A stretch of 64,000 nucleotides of DNA from Ailurus styani (GCA_002007465.1 LNAC01000162.1:2897761-2961760), one strand, 5' to 3'; counted from the stretch's first letter, positions 1 through 12,273 are shown. The notes: a model not told the origin generated them from the sequence alone. Numbers and translations are program-made.

Positions 1-1434
1 TTATATAAATTTAAGGACCTATAAGAAACTTGGGGTGTGTGTGTGTGTGTACTTATGCTGTATCTTTATTCTACAAGAGTGAAAACAATTGAAAGTATGG
101 ATCATTGTTTCTCTGTTTTCCTGCCAGGCAAGACATAATGTCTTCTTCACTAGATTTTTGTATACATTAATCACCATATAAGTTATTTTACTTTTTAGAT
201 GATATTCTTTAACTATATTATGGAATACAGTATATTTTCACAATTTTTAAAACCTTCTAAAACTTGGATAAATTATTTCAATGTGAAAGAATGTATCAAT
301 GTCTGTATCTATTATCTATCTATCCATCTTTGTCTTCAACATGGCCTGAGTTATTTTATAAGATTATATCCAAATATGAGCAGTTCAAGATTGACATTAA
401 GTTGCAAAAAATTACTCTGTTATGAATCATTTTCTTATAGAGAATTAAAGATACTCAGTACACATAAATGTATGCATACACACACATATATACACTCAAT
501 TACATTAATTCAGTTCCTTTTTAAAAGATGTTATTTTTCATATGTAGTCCAAGCTGGGATTAAAATAGCAGTTAGGAATTTATATGTGGTAACTCAGAGA
601 AATGTAGGCATTTAAAACAATGTATAGTTTCAGAAAAAAAACTTCTACACCTTTCCCTTTTTTTTTCTAATTGGTGTTATATTTTTCTTAAGTTCTCACA
701 ATATTCAATTGGTCTGGGAAAGTAGTACTGTAGACATACACAAGATAAGGTATCTTTGACAGACTCTTCTATTCCTACAGAGGGGTTAGCAGTCTATAAG
801 ATGGTATATTATCTTCCTGAACTTCCACTTTGGACATATTAAATTGTAGTCTAGTACTCTGAGTACGAATTCTAGCATTCTTATTCTAATAATACTATTG
901 TATTAAAGAAGAAGAGCAATGTAAGAGTACTGATTTTCAAAAGAGGTTATTTCCCTACTCAAATGGTCATAGAAAATCAAGATGTGGTCTCTAAGATCTG
1001 TTTTACTTTAAAATGGAACTTACCTCTCATCAATGATGGAAATCACAAAGGCTTTTTATTCTTTTGATTCTTTTTTCTATTCTCTTTTTAAAATCAATTA
1101 TAATTATACATCTATTATTTTCCTGTTATCATTAACTATATATTTACCTGAGTTAGGCATCCTTTTAGATTTCTCCCTTATCCCTTGGCTAAGAAATCTG
1201 TGTGTGTGTGTGTGTGTATACACATATATGAGTGTGCAATTTTAGACACATAATGTATACATGTGTATGTAATACATATGATTATGAATACAATATATGT
1301 GTAAAATACATAGAATGTGTACATGAGATATGTAATTTATTATATTCTCTCAATGAAAATTTTATACTTTTTTATTCATAAAGCAGTGATGCAGAAAATA
1401 AGATAAAAAATTAATATATAGAAATCTTTTGTGT
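1..1434. other. AT-rich DNA, no gene recognised
   Basis: No gene, RNA or clear repeat family is recognisable here. It holds two short (GT)n runs (about 34-50 and 1199-1218), short ATCT/CACA-type low-complexity patches near 313-335 and 478-490, and several A/T runs. Open frames of 138 and 70 codons occur, but they have no recognisable domain, no codon bias and no splice context, so I treat them as chance. Confidence 0.7.
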
Positions 1435-1815
1435 TTCTATTTACAAATAATGAACTAGGAGAAAGACAAATTAAGAAAACAACCCCATTTACAACTGAAT
1501 CAAGAAAATAAAATACCTAGGAACAAACTTCACCAAGAAGGTGAAAGACCTATACTCTGAAAACTGTAAGAGATCAATGAAGGAAACTGAAGGCAACAAA
1601 AATATATGGGAAGATACATTATACTCATGGATTGGAAGAATTAATATGATCAAATACCATATGATCTATACCACCCATATAGCACTGGGTGGTACATGTA
1701 AGTGATGAATCACTAAATTCTAAATCTGAAACCAATTTTCCATATATGTTAACTAACTAGAATTTAAATAAAAACTTGAAAATAAAAAATATAAAAACAA
1801 AAATAACAAATAAAA
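1435..1815 (+). mobile_element. L1 fragment, internally deleted, 3' end
   Basis: The left part reads like L1 ORF2 just after the reverse transcriptase core (motifs resembling YLGINLT and KDLYSENYK in broken frame, then a piece resembling SWIGRINMIK). It then jumps to a carnivore L1 3' UTR containing GTAAGTGATGAATCACTAAA and an A-rich tail with repeated AATAAA-like words. Several hundred bases of ORF2 are missing between the two, so this is an internally deleted remnant. It adjoins an older L1 3' end on its right. Confidence 0.7.
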
Positions 1816-1819
1816 ATGA

Positions 1820-2025
1820 AAAGTAAGTCATGGAAATGAAAAGTACAGCAAAGGGAATATAGCCAATAATACTGTAATAACTTTGTATGGTGACAGATGG
1901 GAACTACACTTGTAGTGAGTATTTTGTAATACATTAAATGATAAATCACTATGTTGTATACCTGAAACTTATATGATATGCATGTCAACTATACTTCAAC
2001 TAAAAATTACAAAAATAAAAAACAG
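1820..2025 (+). mobile_element. Older L1 3' end (L1MA-like)
   Basis: The segment contains the characteristic older mammalian L1 3' UTR text: an ATGGTGACAGATGGGAACTA-type block, then ATCACTATGTTGTATACCTG and a block like ATGTCAACTATACTTCAACT, followed by an A-rich tail. These are known from memory as mammalian L1M 3' ends. The exact subfamily cannot be set without a consensus alignment. Confidence 0.65.
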
Positions 2026-2156
2026 GCAGCAAAAGGGAAACAGGAATTGCAGGATTTTTAATATGTAATGAATATTCCATTTTCCTCTAATAGAAAATAA
2101 CAAAAATTTGGCATTGCAAGTGACTTTAAAGGCATTAGTTTAAGCTTAGAGCTGAT

Positions 2157-2580
2157 GTTCATTTTGTTTATTTATTTATATTTATTTATTATTTGTTTAT
2201 TTTTTAGTGATTCATCACTTACATATAACACCCAGTGTTCATCACAAGTGCCCTCCTTGGGCACCTACGTGCCTCAGAGGGTTAAAGCCTCTGCCTTCGG
2301 CTCAGGTCATGATCTCAGGGTCCTGGGATCGAGTCCCACATCGGGCTCTCTGCTCAGCAGGGAGCGTGCTTCCTCCTCTCTCTCTCTGCTTGCCTGTCTT
2401 CCTACTTGTGATCTCTCTCTCTCTCTCTGTCAAAAAAATAAATAAAATCTTAAAAAAAAAAAACAAGTGCCCTTCTTAATACCCATCTAGCCCATCCCCT
2501 ACCCCACTTTTCTCCATCAACCCTCAGTTTGTTCTCTATAGTTGAGACTCTTTATGATTTGCTTTTCTCTCTCTCTTTAA
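2157..2580 (-). mobile_element. L1 3' UTR fragment, interrupted by a SINE
   Basis: Read on the minus strand, this is a carnivore L1 3' UTR. It starts near 2570 with a block resembling ACCATAAGAGACTC, passes through ACTGAGGGTTG-like text and ends in an ATGTAAGTGATGAATCACTA block with an A-rich (TAAA)n tail at 2157-2205. A CAN-SINE splits it at 2259-2462, and the interrupted text resumes cleanly on both sides. Confidence 0.75.
2259..2462 (+). mobile_element. CAN-SINE (tRNA-Lys-derived) nested in L1
   Basis: The order is tRNA-like head, GGTCATGATCTCAGGGTCCT block, CT-rich stretch, AATAAAATCTT and poly(A). Target duplications of 15 bp (acaagtgccctcctt at 2244-2258 and acaagtgcccttctt at 2463-2477, one mismatch) bracket it inside the L1 3' UTR. 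It therefore inserted after that L1. Confidence 0.92.
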
Positions 2581-3860
2581 ATTTTAAACAACAGCCATAA
2601 TTTCAAAATAATTTTAGAGTTACAAAATAGCAAGGCAAAAACAGTCCTAGAATTTCCTGTATAATATTTTTTTTTCTAAGTAGGCTCTACACCCAGTATG
2701 GGGCTTGAACTCACAACCTTGATCAAGAGTCACATGCTCTACCAACTGCTAGCCAGGAGCCTCCTATATACTCCTTTTCCAGGTCCTCCAAATGTTAACC
2801 TTTGCCACATTTGCTTTATTATTCTATTTTCCCTGAAATACTTGGAAATGGGTTTAAATATAGTCTTACTCTACTTGTATATACTTCAAAATGAGTTTTC
2901 TAAAAGCAAAGACATTCTCTTATAACTATCACACTCAGGAAATCAACAATGATGCAATATAAATCCTATTCAAATACCAGAAATTATTTAACTAATATCC
3001 TACACAGCTAAAGAAAAGAGAAATAATGATCTAGTCATTCAATCCAGAACCACATCTGGTAAGTAGTTTTTATGTCTATCATTCTCCTTCAATCTGGAAC
3101 ATTTCCTTAGGTATCCTTCATGACCTCAATACTTTTAGAGTATAGATAAGTCATTTTGTACAATGTCCCTCATTTTGGATTTCCATGAGATATCACCATG
3201 ACTGGATATAGATTAAGGATTTTTTGCAGAAATAGCACAGAAGTGATGCTGTATCCCTCAAGAGACACCATATCAAGAGGCATATAATAATACTGATCTG
3301 TTCCATTGCAGGTTATGTACACACTGCTCACTTCACTGCATTAACTGCTGTCAGACTTCTTTATTTTTCTCTTTGAATAGGTAACTTAAAAGGATATACT
3401 TTCATAATATGTAAACATATTATTATTTCTTGCTTATTAAATGTAACATCCATTGATGAATCCTGCCCAAAATAAGTATTGCTATGGTACTTTCTAAATG
3501 GTGATTTTTCTAATTTCATCATGCTTTCTATACTTATTATTTGAAATTATACTTCAAGGAAGGGTTTTCTTTCTTCATTTGTATATATCAGTTATGGAGT
3601 CATGGAATATTATTTTATTTTATAGTTACAATCCCTTATACTTCATTATATATTCTGTTACCAAAATTGTCTGAGATCTGGCCAGTGGGGACCCCTTCAA
3701 GCTGCTGACTCTTGTGTGTCCTTTCGGGTAAGCTTCCATCATTTTTCAAGGACTTCTTCATGCCTTGAATAACTTCAGGGCTTACAATGTACTTCGTAAG
3801 CATCATAATTTCTTGAATACATCACGCTCTCTTATTTCTAAGAGCTTAAATCTCATAGCC
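2581..3860. mobile_element. Ancient L1-like remnant
   Basis: Blocks through this stretch resemble a widespread mammalian L1M-type region: TTTGCCACATTTGCTTTATT, a histidine-poor AT stretch with ATCACACTCAGGAAATCAACA, GATTAAGGATTTTTTGCAGA, and GAGATCTGGCCAGTGGGGAC. The match is from memory and divergence is high. A SINE piece interrupts it at 2665-2764. Orientation and subfamily are left open. Confidence 0.5.
2665..2764 (-). mobile_element. Truncated old CAN-SINE
   Basis: A T-run is followed by AAGTAGGCTCTACACCCAGT, TGGGGCTTGAACTCACAACC, a GATCAAGAGTCACATGCTCT block and AGCCAGGAGCC. This is the reverse complement of an older SINEC head and body. The CT-rich and AATAAA parts are not present. 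Confidence 0.75.
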
Positions 3861-4215
3861 CCCTTCTTGCGGGACTTTCTTCCTCCTTATTTTTCCTTAT
3901 ACTGCACACTCTGTACTCACCTAAATTCTACAGGCATTTAAATCTTGGTTCAAATGCAGCCTTTTTTTTTTAACTCAAGCACTAATAATCCTTTAAACTA
4001 AATTAAGCACTAAATAAATCACACTAGGTTTGATAACCTCAATCTATACACCTATCATTGCATTTGGCAAATCGGTTTCTAAGCGCATTTCTTTCTTATA
4101 GCTTTGTTCTAAACTGTGAACTCCATGAGGTCAGGGACTATCTGCTGTGCTCACCACTACATAACATTGAACTTTAAATGCTGTGGATTCTCAATGACTG
4201 ATAAATGGGACCATA
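3861..4215 (+). mobile_element. L2-like 3' end
   Basis: A block reading CTGTGAACTCCATGAGGTCA then GGGACTATCTGCTGTG matches the familiar L2 3' motif (usual form TGTGAGCTCCTTGAGGGCAGGGACT). Upstream text with scattered similarity (AAATCTTGGTTCAAATGCAG) fits the same family. The element is diverged, and the left edge is uncertain. Confidence 0.55.
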
Positions 4216-5866
4216 TGCAAGAAACCGTAAAAAAAAGAAGGCTACCTTATGTCAAATGTTTTTATTGATATATGTACTGTACAGTGTATCTGTAGCAAGG
4301 AGAGACTATTGTATTATGTTCTTGGAACATGACCTCTTCCTTCAACTAACTGCCAAAAAAAGAGCTCTAAAAGGTCAAAAAGAAAAATGCATATAACATC
4401 CCCCAGTAGTATGTGATATTATCAATAGCTTGACTGAGGACTACATGGAAATTAAAGATTTCAGACCCTTGAATATTTTGTTCATTTCCATCCATATCTC
4501 CTAATATTGACTATCTGTATAAGATTCCAGAACTTAGACTTCCTTATTCCTCACCTTAGCCTGTATATCCCTTAATACTTGGCAGATGGTCTTATTCAAT
4601 AAATAAAAATTCAACCAATTATATATTCAATAAATTATATATTTATTTATTTTTGTGTGCATATGTGTTCTGCTTTTATAACTTTCCATGAATATAAGGA
4701 AGTTTCCTAAAGACTTAGGAAACATAAAGTTTCTGTTTTGGGGTAAGAATTCTCAATGTTATTTCTTTAGTCAATTTAGAGATATAGAACCAGGAAAAGG
4801 TATTTGTTATTGCTAATCATTTCTATTATTCCAAAGAAGATATTCATTTCAATAGGATAAGTTTCTTAATATATAATTACTTTATAAAATCTCCATGTAT
4901 GTAAACCCTAAATAGTTTTTCAATGTTTATTCATTTCAAAACATTTAAATTTTAACTAGATTTACACTATTCTGCCTGATTGATATTTTGAAATTCTAAA
5001 ATGTTAAATGAAATAATAGAAAATGCTGGAAATTGTATTCATTTTCCATGCAACTGCTACATTAAAAATGTATGTTAGTATCTACAAAAACCAAACATTT
5101 TATTGTTTAAAAAATCTAAATTACAAATCATGTACCTTTTTAAAGAAATGCTGATTTGTCTTTATGTAGTTACTTAGAATTTGGAAGACCTGCATATGCA
5201 ATTCCTCACAATTCAACATCTTCAGGTTGAACTTCATTTTGTAATACATGCAATGTTGATAACGTAGGTAGCTAAGCTTTAATTTTTCTATTTTCTACCT
5301 TTGTGATTTTAAGTTTTGGCCTAAAAGTTTTTCAATGCTCCAGCATACCTATTATTTCAATATATTATTTTTTATGTTCCCTAACAGAAGCAGTCATTTA
5401 TGCAGAAGTAATAAATTGTAAGTATTTTTACTGGCTATTTCTGAGGAACGATTGGGAATGCAACTGGGAAATTGTGTTCCTTGAATTGAAAATAAAGGCT
5501 TTGACTGTAACTTTTGCCATGGCAATAAGTGTTTATTTCTAATTGAATATAACTTATTATTGTTTGAATACAGGCATATAATGTCAATTAAATATTGTGT
5601 GTATAAATGCTTATATAATCAAAGAAACATATAGAATTATATAAACAGTAATTAATAGCATTAGAAGGCAGGTTGGAGATGGAGAATGGGTGGGGGGTTG
5701 GAAGTGGGATGAGAATAGTGTACGAATTTTTTTTTTCAGAAACTTCTATGTCTTTTGAACTGCTAAAAGAGCATTCCTTATTTTTAATATCAAGCTACAG
5801 AATTAAATTTAATGTTGCTATCTTAAAGCATTGGGGGGGAGAAAGGAGAATTTAAGAAATACAGTC
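4216..5866. other. AT-rich DNA, no gene recognised
   Basis: I recognise no gene or repeat with confidence. Short AT-only patches occur (for example ATATATTTATTTATTT near 4636-4650). Two short plus-strand open frames around 5303-5855 lack any known motif. Confidence 0.65.
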
Positions 5867-5877
5867 AAATATTTAGC

Positions 5878-6079
5878 TTTTTTTTTTTTAAAGATTTTAT
5901 TTATTTATTTCACAGAGGGAGAGAGATCACAAGGAGGCAGAGAGGCAGGCAGAGAGAGAGAGGGGGAAGCAGGCTCCCCACTGAGCAGGGAGCCCGATGC
6001 GGGCCTCGATCCCAGGACCCTGAGATCATGACCTGAGCTGAAAGCAGAGGCTTTAACCCACTGAGCCACCCAGGCGCCC
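5878..6079 (-). mobile_element. CAN-SINE, full length
   Basis: On the plus strand it begins with poly(T), AAAGATTTTATTTATTTATT and a GA-rich stretch, then CCCAGGACCCTGAGATCATG, and ends with the head GAGCCACCCAGGCGCCC. Perfect 11 bp target duplications aaatatttagc lie at 5867-5877 and 6080-6090. This is a young, well-preserved copy. Confidence 0.95.
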
Positions 6080-6090
6080 AAATATTTAGC

Positions 6091-7892
6091 ATTTTGTGCT
6101 TGAAACATAACTCCATCCACATATTTTTATTATTGTTGGAAAAGTCAGTTTTTTTCCAACAAAAGTAAAGTTAAAGATACAATATTCAAACAAATCAGCT
6201 CTATGACTTAGAGTTTTGAAAGAGGAATGTGTTTCCACATTTAGACATTATCTTCCTAGTGGAGAGGTGGTATTTCAATAAGCACGAAGATGCAGAAAAT
6301 ATGAAATGTGCAGAAAGTTTCACTTTGAGTTTCAAACTCTATAGGTAAATAACAAAGATCTTTGTTTTTAAAACTCTGTGGTATACCACTGTACTTATTC
6401 TTAAATGAGTTACTAGATTATATCTATAATTTTTCATTATATTATTAATTTTGTATATATTGCTTCATATAATAGTCTCTATTTTTATATACTGTAAATA
6501 CCTTGTGACTATGATTTTCTCAAACTTCAGTTCAATTTTATTCTTCCTTTGGATTATAAAATTTGTAATAGGCTTATGAAAAAAAGGTGACATTTAATTA
6601 ACTAAAAATTTCAACTGCTTCTACACGGGGACACAGATATTTTATCTTCATTCTTCATTTAACTAANGTGACATTTAATTAACTATACTTAAAATTTCAA
6701 CTGCTTCTACACGGGGACACAGATATTTTATCTTCATTCTTCATTTAACTAAAAGTTTATTTTTTACATTATTTCAAGGCATTCACAAAGTTGACTTTGA
6801 TTTTTCTATACTTCTTAAATTTTTTACTTCTCATTTTCAAAGTTTTATTAGGTTCAGGGAATATGTGAACATTAAATTTACTTATATGTGTTATGTTAAT
6901 TTTTAACAGACTAGGCTTGATCATGACTCTTTACTATATTTGATGCATATCTCATCAGTCTCTCTTACCTTCTTAAATAAATGTTACTTAAGTACAAGTC
7001 TACATGAAATAATCTAAAGGACATTCTGTTGTATAAAACAAAATGACTACAAAAGGCAAAACATTTGGAATCTGCAAACCGAAGCAAAAAAAGTTAAAAG
7101 AGAACTTCTCTCCCAGAGAAATAAGTCCAGGAATGCCCTCCTGTTGTTTTTCCTTGATAAACTATTCACTAAACTCAAAATAGACTTGCAAAGGAGCACA
7201 GAACTCTGATTCTAAAAAGTAACTAAAAATCATATAATTTTAATTTCTTTTCATATTTATTGATGATAAATCATAAAAGATACAGCAATAGACTACTTAC
7301 AGATTGGTTATCTTACAAGTCTGATTAAACTCTTGAAATTTAAAACAAGAATTCTGATGGTCATACGATTTACTAGTATCCAGATGTATACATTACTGAA
7401 TAACTTATTTAGCATCTGATAAGGAATAAGACCTGAGCTAGGACTGGAGGTCACAGCTGTAAATGAGTCAAAAAATTGCTCCTGCCCTCATGTACATAAT
7501 GAAAGAGAAACTCAAATACTTCAGTGAGGAAAGTCCAACACATTCCAGGAATTAGAACTGTCAATATTAGAATTTTATTATTTTGATAGATATGAGTTTT
7601 AATTGTACAAAATGGAACAGGAAAAGGGTGAACAAAAGTGTAAGCTATTAGCTGTCATGACAATAAAAAGCAACAACAAGAAATGAATATTGAAAAAATC
7701 TCTTTCTTCTTTCTTAGCTTTAAAAGTACTTCAAAGATGAATTATTGTGGATTAAGGTAATCTTGAGAGTCTCAAGTTATGGTAGATAAATTCCACCAGT
7801 TTTCAGGATTTCTGTTCTTGTTTTTTAATTTTGTTTTTGTGTGTTTGTTTTGAGGAAATGAGAAGAGTGGCAGAGTAAGACAGGGATACCTA
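6091..7892. other. AT-rich DNA with an N-joined duplication
   Basis: No gene is recognised. An N at 6667 separates two near-identical copies (see findings). Around 7400-7510 the text resembles an L2 body (GAGCTAGGACTGGAGGTCAC then CTCCTGCCCTCATGTACATA), but it is weak. The right end runs into the start of the large L1. Confidence 0.6.
6587..6752 (+). repeat. Direct repeat flanking a single N
   Basis: 6587-6666 and 6668-6752 are the same about 80 bp of text. Apart from a 5 base difference in one A/T stretch (AACTAAAAATTTC versus AACTATACTTAAAATTTC) they are identical. The lone N between them marks a contig join, so the second copy probably comes from overlapping contig ends and not from a biological duplication. 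Confidence 0.85.
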
Positions 7893-9432
7893 GAGGAGCA
7901 AGATGGTGGAGGAGTAGGAGACCGATTATCATCAGGTCCCAGAAATTCACCCAGATAGTTATCAAACCATTCTGAACACCTACAAATTCAACAGGAGATC
8001 AAAGCGAGGAAGAGCAGCAACTCTAGGAACAGAAAATCAATGGCTTTCCGGAAGGTAGGACATACAGAGAAGTGAATCTGAAGTTACAGGAAGACAGACC
8101 ATGGGGGGGGGGACTAGCTCCCAGCAAGCGAGAGAGCAGCAGAGCACAAAATCGGAACTTTTAGAAGTCAGCTCCACTGAGGGACGTCGCCCCAGAGAGT
8201 AAGCGGGGATTGAAGCCCTCGAGGGGATAGTGTGGTCTCAGGACCAATGGGTTCACAAAAAGACCAGGGGTGTCTGAAAGCGACAGAGCTCCCAGATATC
8301 AGAGAGGAGAAGCCAGCGGGAGAGAAGGAGCCACGCTGAGAAGGTGTCTCTCAGCTTGGTGTTACCTTAAACTATGATCCATAGTACAGTTGGGACACTG
8401 CTCTTTGAGCAGGGACCCCACAAGTGGCAGATCCAGAGAGACCCCTTCCTTCCTCCTCCAGGACGAGTGGCACAGGAGTGTGCTGCAGGAATCTGCTGGG
8501 CTTAGAGATTCTAAACGGGGTCACACATCAGAGATAGAAACACTCAGTCACAGGCTGGGTGAGTTCGGAGTTCAGCCGGAAACCTGGGAGACGGGAGCGA
8601 CTGACTGCTTTTCTCTGAGGATGCACTGAGGAGTGACATCCCAAGCTCTCCCTTCCTCCGGGATGGAGATTGGGAGGCCACCATTGTCATTCCTGTCCTC
8701 CAAAGCTGTACAAAAAAGCTCCCAAGAGTGAACCCGAGCCCGTTATTTAGCCTGACCCCTGGCAAGGGCAGTGCAATTTCGCCTCCCGCAAAGACACGTG
8801 AGAATCACAGCAACAGGCCCCTCCCCCAAAAGATCTGCAAGGACATCCAGCCAAGACAAAGTTGACTGATCACTGAGAATTCTGGAACTCCAGAGCTAGG
8901 GGAAAGAAACAGATAGAATTCATGGCTTTTCCCCCATGATCCTTTAATCTTTCAAATTTAAATTCTTTGAATTTTATTTTTTCTTATATTTTCTTTTAAA
9001 TTATATCCTCTTTCCTATTTTAACATTTTTAAACTATTTTATCTTATCAAAACCCTTTTTTAAATCTTTAATTTTAATTGTTATAGTCATATTTTATCCC
9101 TTCATTGTATTTAAACTTATTTTTTGTATACTTATAGGGTCTGTTCAATTCACCAGTCTAAGATATATAGATATAGATATAGATATAGATAGATATAGAA
9201 ATAGATATAAATTTAGGGTTTTTCTCCACTCTTTTTTTTTCTCCCTCTTTNTAGATATATAGATATAGAAATAGATATAAATTTAGGGTTTTTCTCCACT
9301 CTTTTTTTTTCTCCCTCTTTCTTCTCCCCCCAGTTTCAGGTCTCTTCTGATTAGGTTAGTGTATATTTTTCCGGGGTCATTGCTACCCTTTAGTATTTTA
9401 TTCTCTCATCCATCCATTCTTATCTGGATAAA
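7893..9432 (+). promoter_or_regulatory. L1 5' UTR (internal promoter region)
   Basis: This GC-richer block (relative to its surroundings) opens with the L1 start text and precedes the first ORF1 codon. In the L1 family the 5' UTR carries the internal RNA polymerase II promoter. Whether this copy still works cannot be judged from sequence. The right half (about 8940-9420) becomes very T-rich, with an ATAGAT repeat at 9161-9196 and an N-joined duplication at 9182-9320. Confidence 0.6.
9182..9320 (+). repeat. Direct repeat flanking a single N in L1 5' UTR
   Basis: The text ending CTCCCTCTTT at 9250 recurs at offset 70 after an N at 9251, and the copies are identical over about 60 bases. It is the same signature as at 6667: overlapping contig ends joined by one N. 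Confidence 0.85.
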
Positions 9433-10284
9433 ATGACAAGGCAGAAAAAATCACCACAGAAAAAAGAACAAGAGGCAGTAATAATGGCTAGGGACCTAAT
9501 CAATGCAGATATTAGTAATATGTCAGTAATAAGTCAAGAGTTCAGAATGACTATTATCAAGGTGCTAGCTGGGCTTGAAAAGAGCACGGAAGATAACAGA
9601 GAATCCCTCCTAGAGAAATAAAAGCCCTTTCTGGATAAATAAAAGAATTAAAATCTAACCAAGTTGAAATCAAAAAAACTATCAATGAGGTGCAATAAAA
9701 AATGGAGGCTCTTACTGCTAGGATAAATGAGGCAGAAGAGAGAATTAGTGCTATAGAAGACCAAGTGACAGAGAATAAAGAAGCTGAGGAAAAGAGAGAC
9801 AAACAACTACTGGACCATGAGGGGAGAATTTGAGACATAAGTGTAACCATAAGATGAAACAATATTAGAATAATTGGGATCCCAGAAGAAGAAGAAGAAG
9901 GAGAAAGAGGGGCAGAAGGTATATGAGAGCAAATTATAGTACAGAATCTCCCTAATTTGGCGAAGGGAACAAGCATTAAAATCCAGGAGACACAGAGAAC
10001 CCCCCTCGAAATCAATAAAAATAGGTCCACACCCCATCATCTAATAGTAAAACTTACAAGTCTTAGTGACAAAGAGAAGATCCTGAAAGCAGCGCAGGAC
10101 AAGAGGTCTGTAACATACAATGGTAGAAATATTAGACTATATCTATTGATATAGAATACTATATCCAGCTAGGCTGTCATTGAAAATAGAAGAAGAGATA
10201 AAAAGCTTCTAGGATAAACAAAGTCTAAAGGAATTTGCAAACACCAAGCCAGCCCTACAGGAAATATTGAAAGAGGTCTTCTAA
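9433..10284 (+). pseudogene. L1 ORF1 remnant
   Basis: L1 ORF1 normally encodes a trimeric RNA-binding chaperone that coats L1 RNA. The remnant starts at ATG 9433 (protein text beginning MTRQKKSPQKKE, typical of carnivore L1 ORF1). It runs 62 codons to a stop, continues through a Glu/Lys-rich coiled-coil region in broken frame, then keeps the conserved stretch KINKNRSTPHHLIVKL and SDKEKILKAAQDKR (9957-10154). About 30 codons of the C-terminal domain are missing at about 10153. The end of the domain reappears in another frame (YPARLSLKIEEEIKSF, an in-frame TAG, then KPALQEILKEVF and stop at 10282-10284). There are multiple stops and frameshifts, so it is not functional. Confidence 0.88.
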
Positions 10285-12273
10285 GCAAAGAGAGAGCCTA
10301 AAAGAAACATAGATGAGAAAGGAAGAGACACAATATACAGTAACAGGCACCTTACAGGGAATACAGTGGCACTAAATTCATATCTCTCAATAGTTACCNG
10401 ATAGTTACCCTGAATGTAAATGGTCTAAATGCCCCAATTAAAAGACACAAGGTATCAGAATGGATAAAAAAACAAGACCCATCCATATGCTGTCGACAAG
10501 AAACTCATTTTAGACCCAAAGACACCTCCAGATTTAAAGTGAGGGGGTGGAAAACAATTTACCATGCTAATGGGCATCAAAAGAAAGCTGGAGTGGCAAT
10601 CCTTATATCAGATAAATTAGATTTTAAGCCAAAGAATATCATAAGAGATGAGGAAGGACACTATATCATACTTAAAGGATCTGTCGAACAAGAAGATCTA
10701 ACAATTTTAAGTACCTATGCCCCTAACGTGGGAGCAGCCAATTATATAAACCAATCAATAACAAAATCAAAGAAACACATCAACAATAATACAAGAATAG
10801 TAGGGGACTTTAACACCCCCCCTTACTGAAATGGACAGATCATCAAAGCAAAGATCAACAAGGAAATAAAGGCTTTAAATTACACACTCGAACAGATGGA
10901 CATCACAGATATACTCAGAACATTCCATCCCAAAACAACAGAATACACATTCTTCTCCAGTGCACATGGAACATTCTCCAGAATAGATCACATCCTGGGT
11001 CACAAATCAGGTCTCAACCAGTACCAAAAGATTGGAATCATTCCCTGCATATTTTCAGACCATAATGCTCTCAAACTAGAACTCAATCACAAGAGGAAAA
11101 TTGGAAAGAACTCAAATACATGGAGGCTAAAGAACATTCTAATAAGGAATGAATGGGTCAACTGGGAAATTAAAGAAGAATTAAAAAAATTCATGGAAAC
11201 AAATGAAAATAAAAACACAACTGTTCAAAATCCTTGGGACACAGCAAAAGCAGTCCAAAAAGGAAAGTATATAGCAATACAAGCATTTCTTTAGAAACAA
11301 GAAAGGTCTCAAGTACACAACCTAACTCTACACCTAACGGAGTTGGAGAAAGAACAGCAAAGAAAGCCTAAACCCAGCAGGAGAAGAGAAATAATAAAGA
11401 TCAGAGCAGAAATCAATGAAATAGAAACCAAAAGAATAGTAGAACAGATCAGCAAAACTAGGACCTGGTTCTTCGAAAGAATTATTAAGATTGATAAACC
11501 CCTGGCCAGACTTATCCAAAAGAAAAGAGAAAGGACTCAAATTAATAAAATCAAGAATGAAAGAGGAGAGATCACAACCAACACCAAAGAAATACAAACA
11601 ATTATAAGAACATATGATGAGCAACACTACACCAGCAAATTTGACAATCTGGAATAAATGGATGCATTCCTAGAGGAATATAAACTACCAAAACTGAACC
11701 AGGAAGTAATTAAAAAACTGAATAGACCCATAACCAATAAGGAAATTGAAGCAGTCATCAAAAATCTCCCAAAAAACAAGAGCCCAGGGCCAGATGGCTT
11801 CCCAGGGGAATTCTACCAAACACTTAAAGAAGAATTAATACCTATTCTCCTGAAACTGTTCCAAAAAATAGAAATGGAAGGAAAACTCCCAAACTCATTC
11901 TATGAGGCCAGCATTACCTTGATCCCAAAACCAAGCAAAGACCCCATCAAAAAGGAGAATTGCAAACCAATATCCTTGATGAATACGGATGCAAAAATCC
12001 TCAACAAAATACTAGCCAATAGGATTCAACAACACATTAAAAGGATTATTCACCACAACCAAGTGGGATTTATTCCCAGGCTGCCAGGTTGGTTCAACAT
12101 TCACAAATCCATCAGTGTGATATAAGACATTAATAAAAGAAAGAACAAGAACCATATGATCCTCTCAATAGATGCTGAAATTATCACCACTGCTATTCAA
12201 CCTAGTACTAGAAGTCCTAGCCTCAGCAATCAGACAAGAAAAAGAAATAAAAGGCATCCAAATCAGCAAAGAA

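Noticed and set aside
199..615. A 138-codon open frame near the left end
   Set aside because: It is AT-rich with no domain and no splice or initiation context. The length is not unusual by chance for this composition.
2259..2330. tRNA-like sequence at the SINE heads, considered as tRNA genes
   Set aside because: These are the tRNA-Lys-derived heads of CAN-SINEs, followed by SINE body and poly(A), and flanked by target duplications.
9557..10030. A 157-codon minus-strand open frame
   Set aside because: It is the antisense shadow of the L1 ORF1 coiled-coil region, with Ser/Leu/Phe-rich content typical of reading an A-rich strand backwards.
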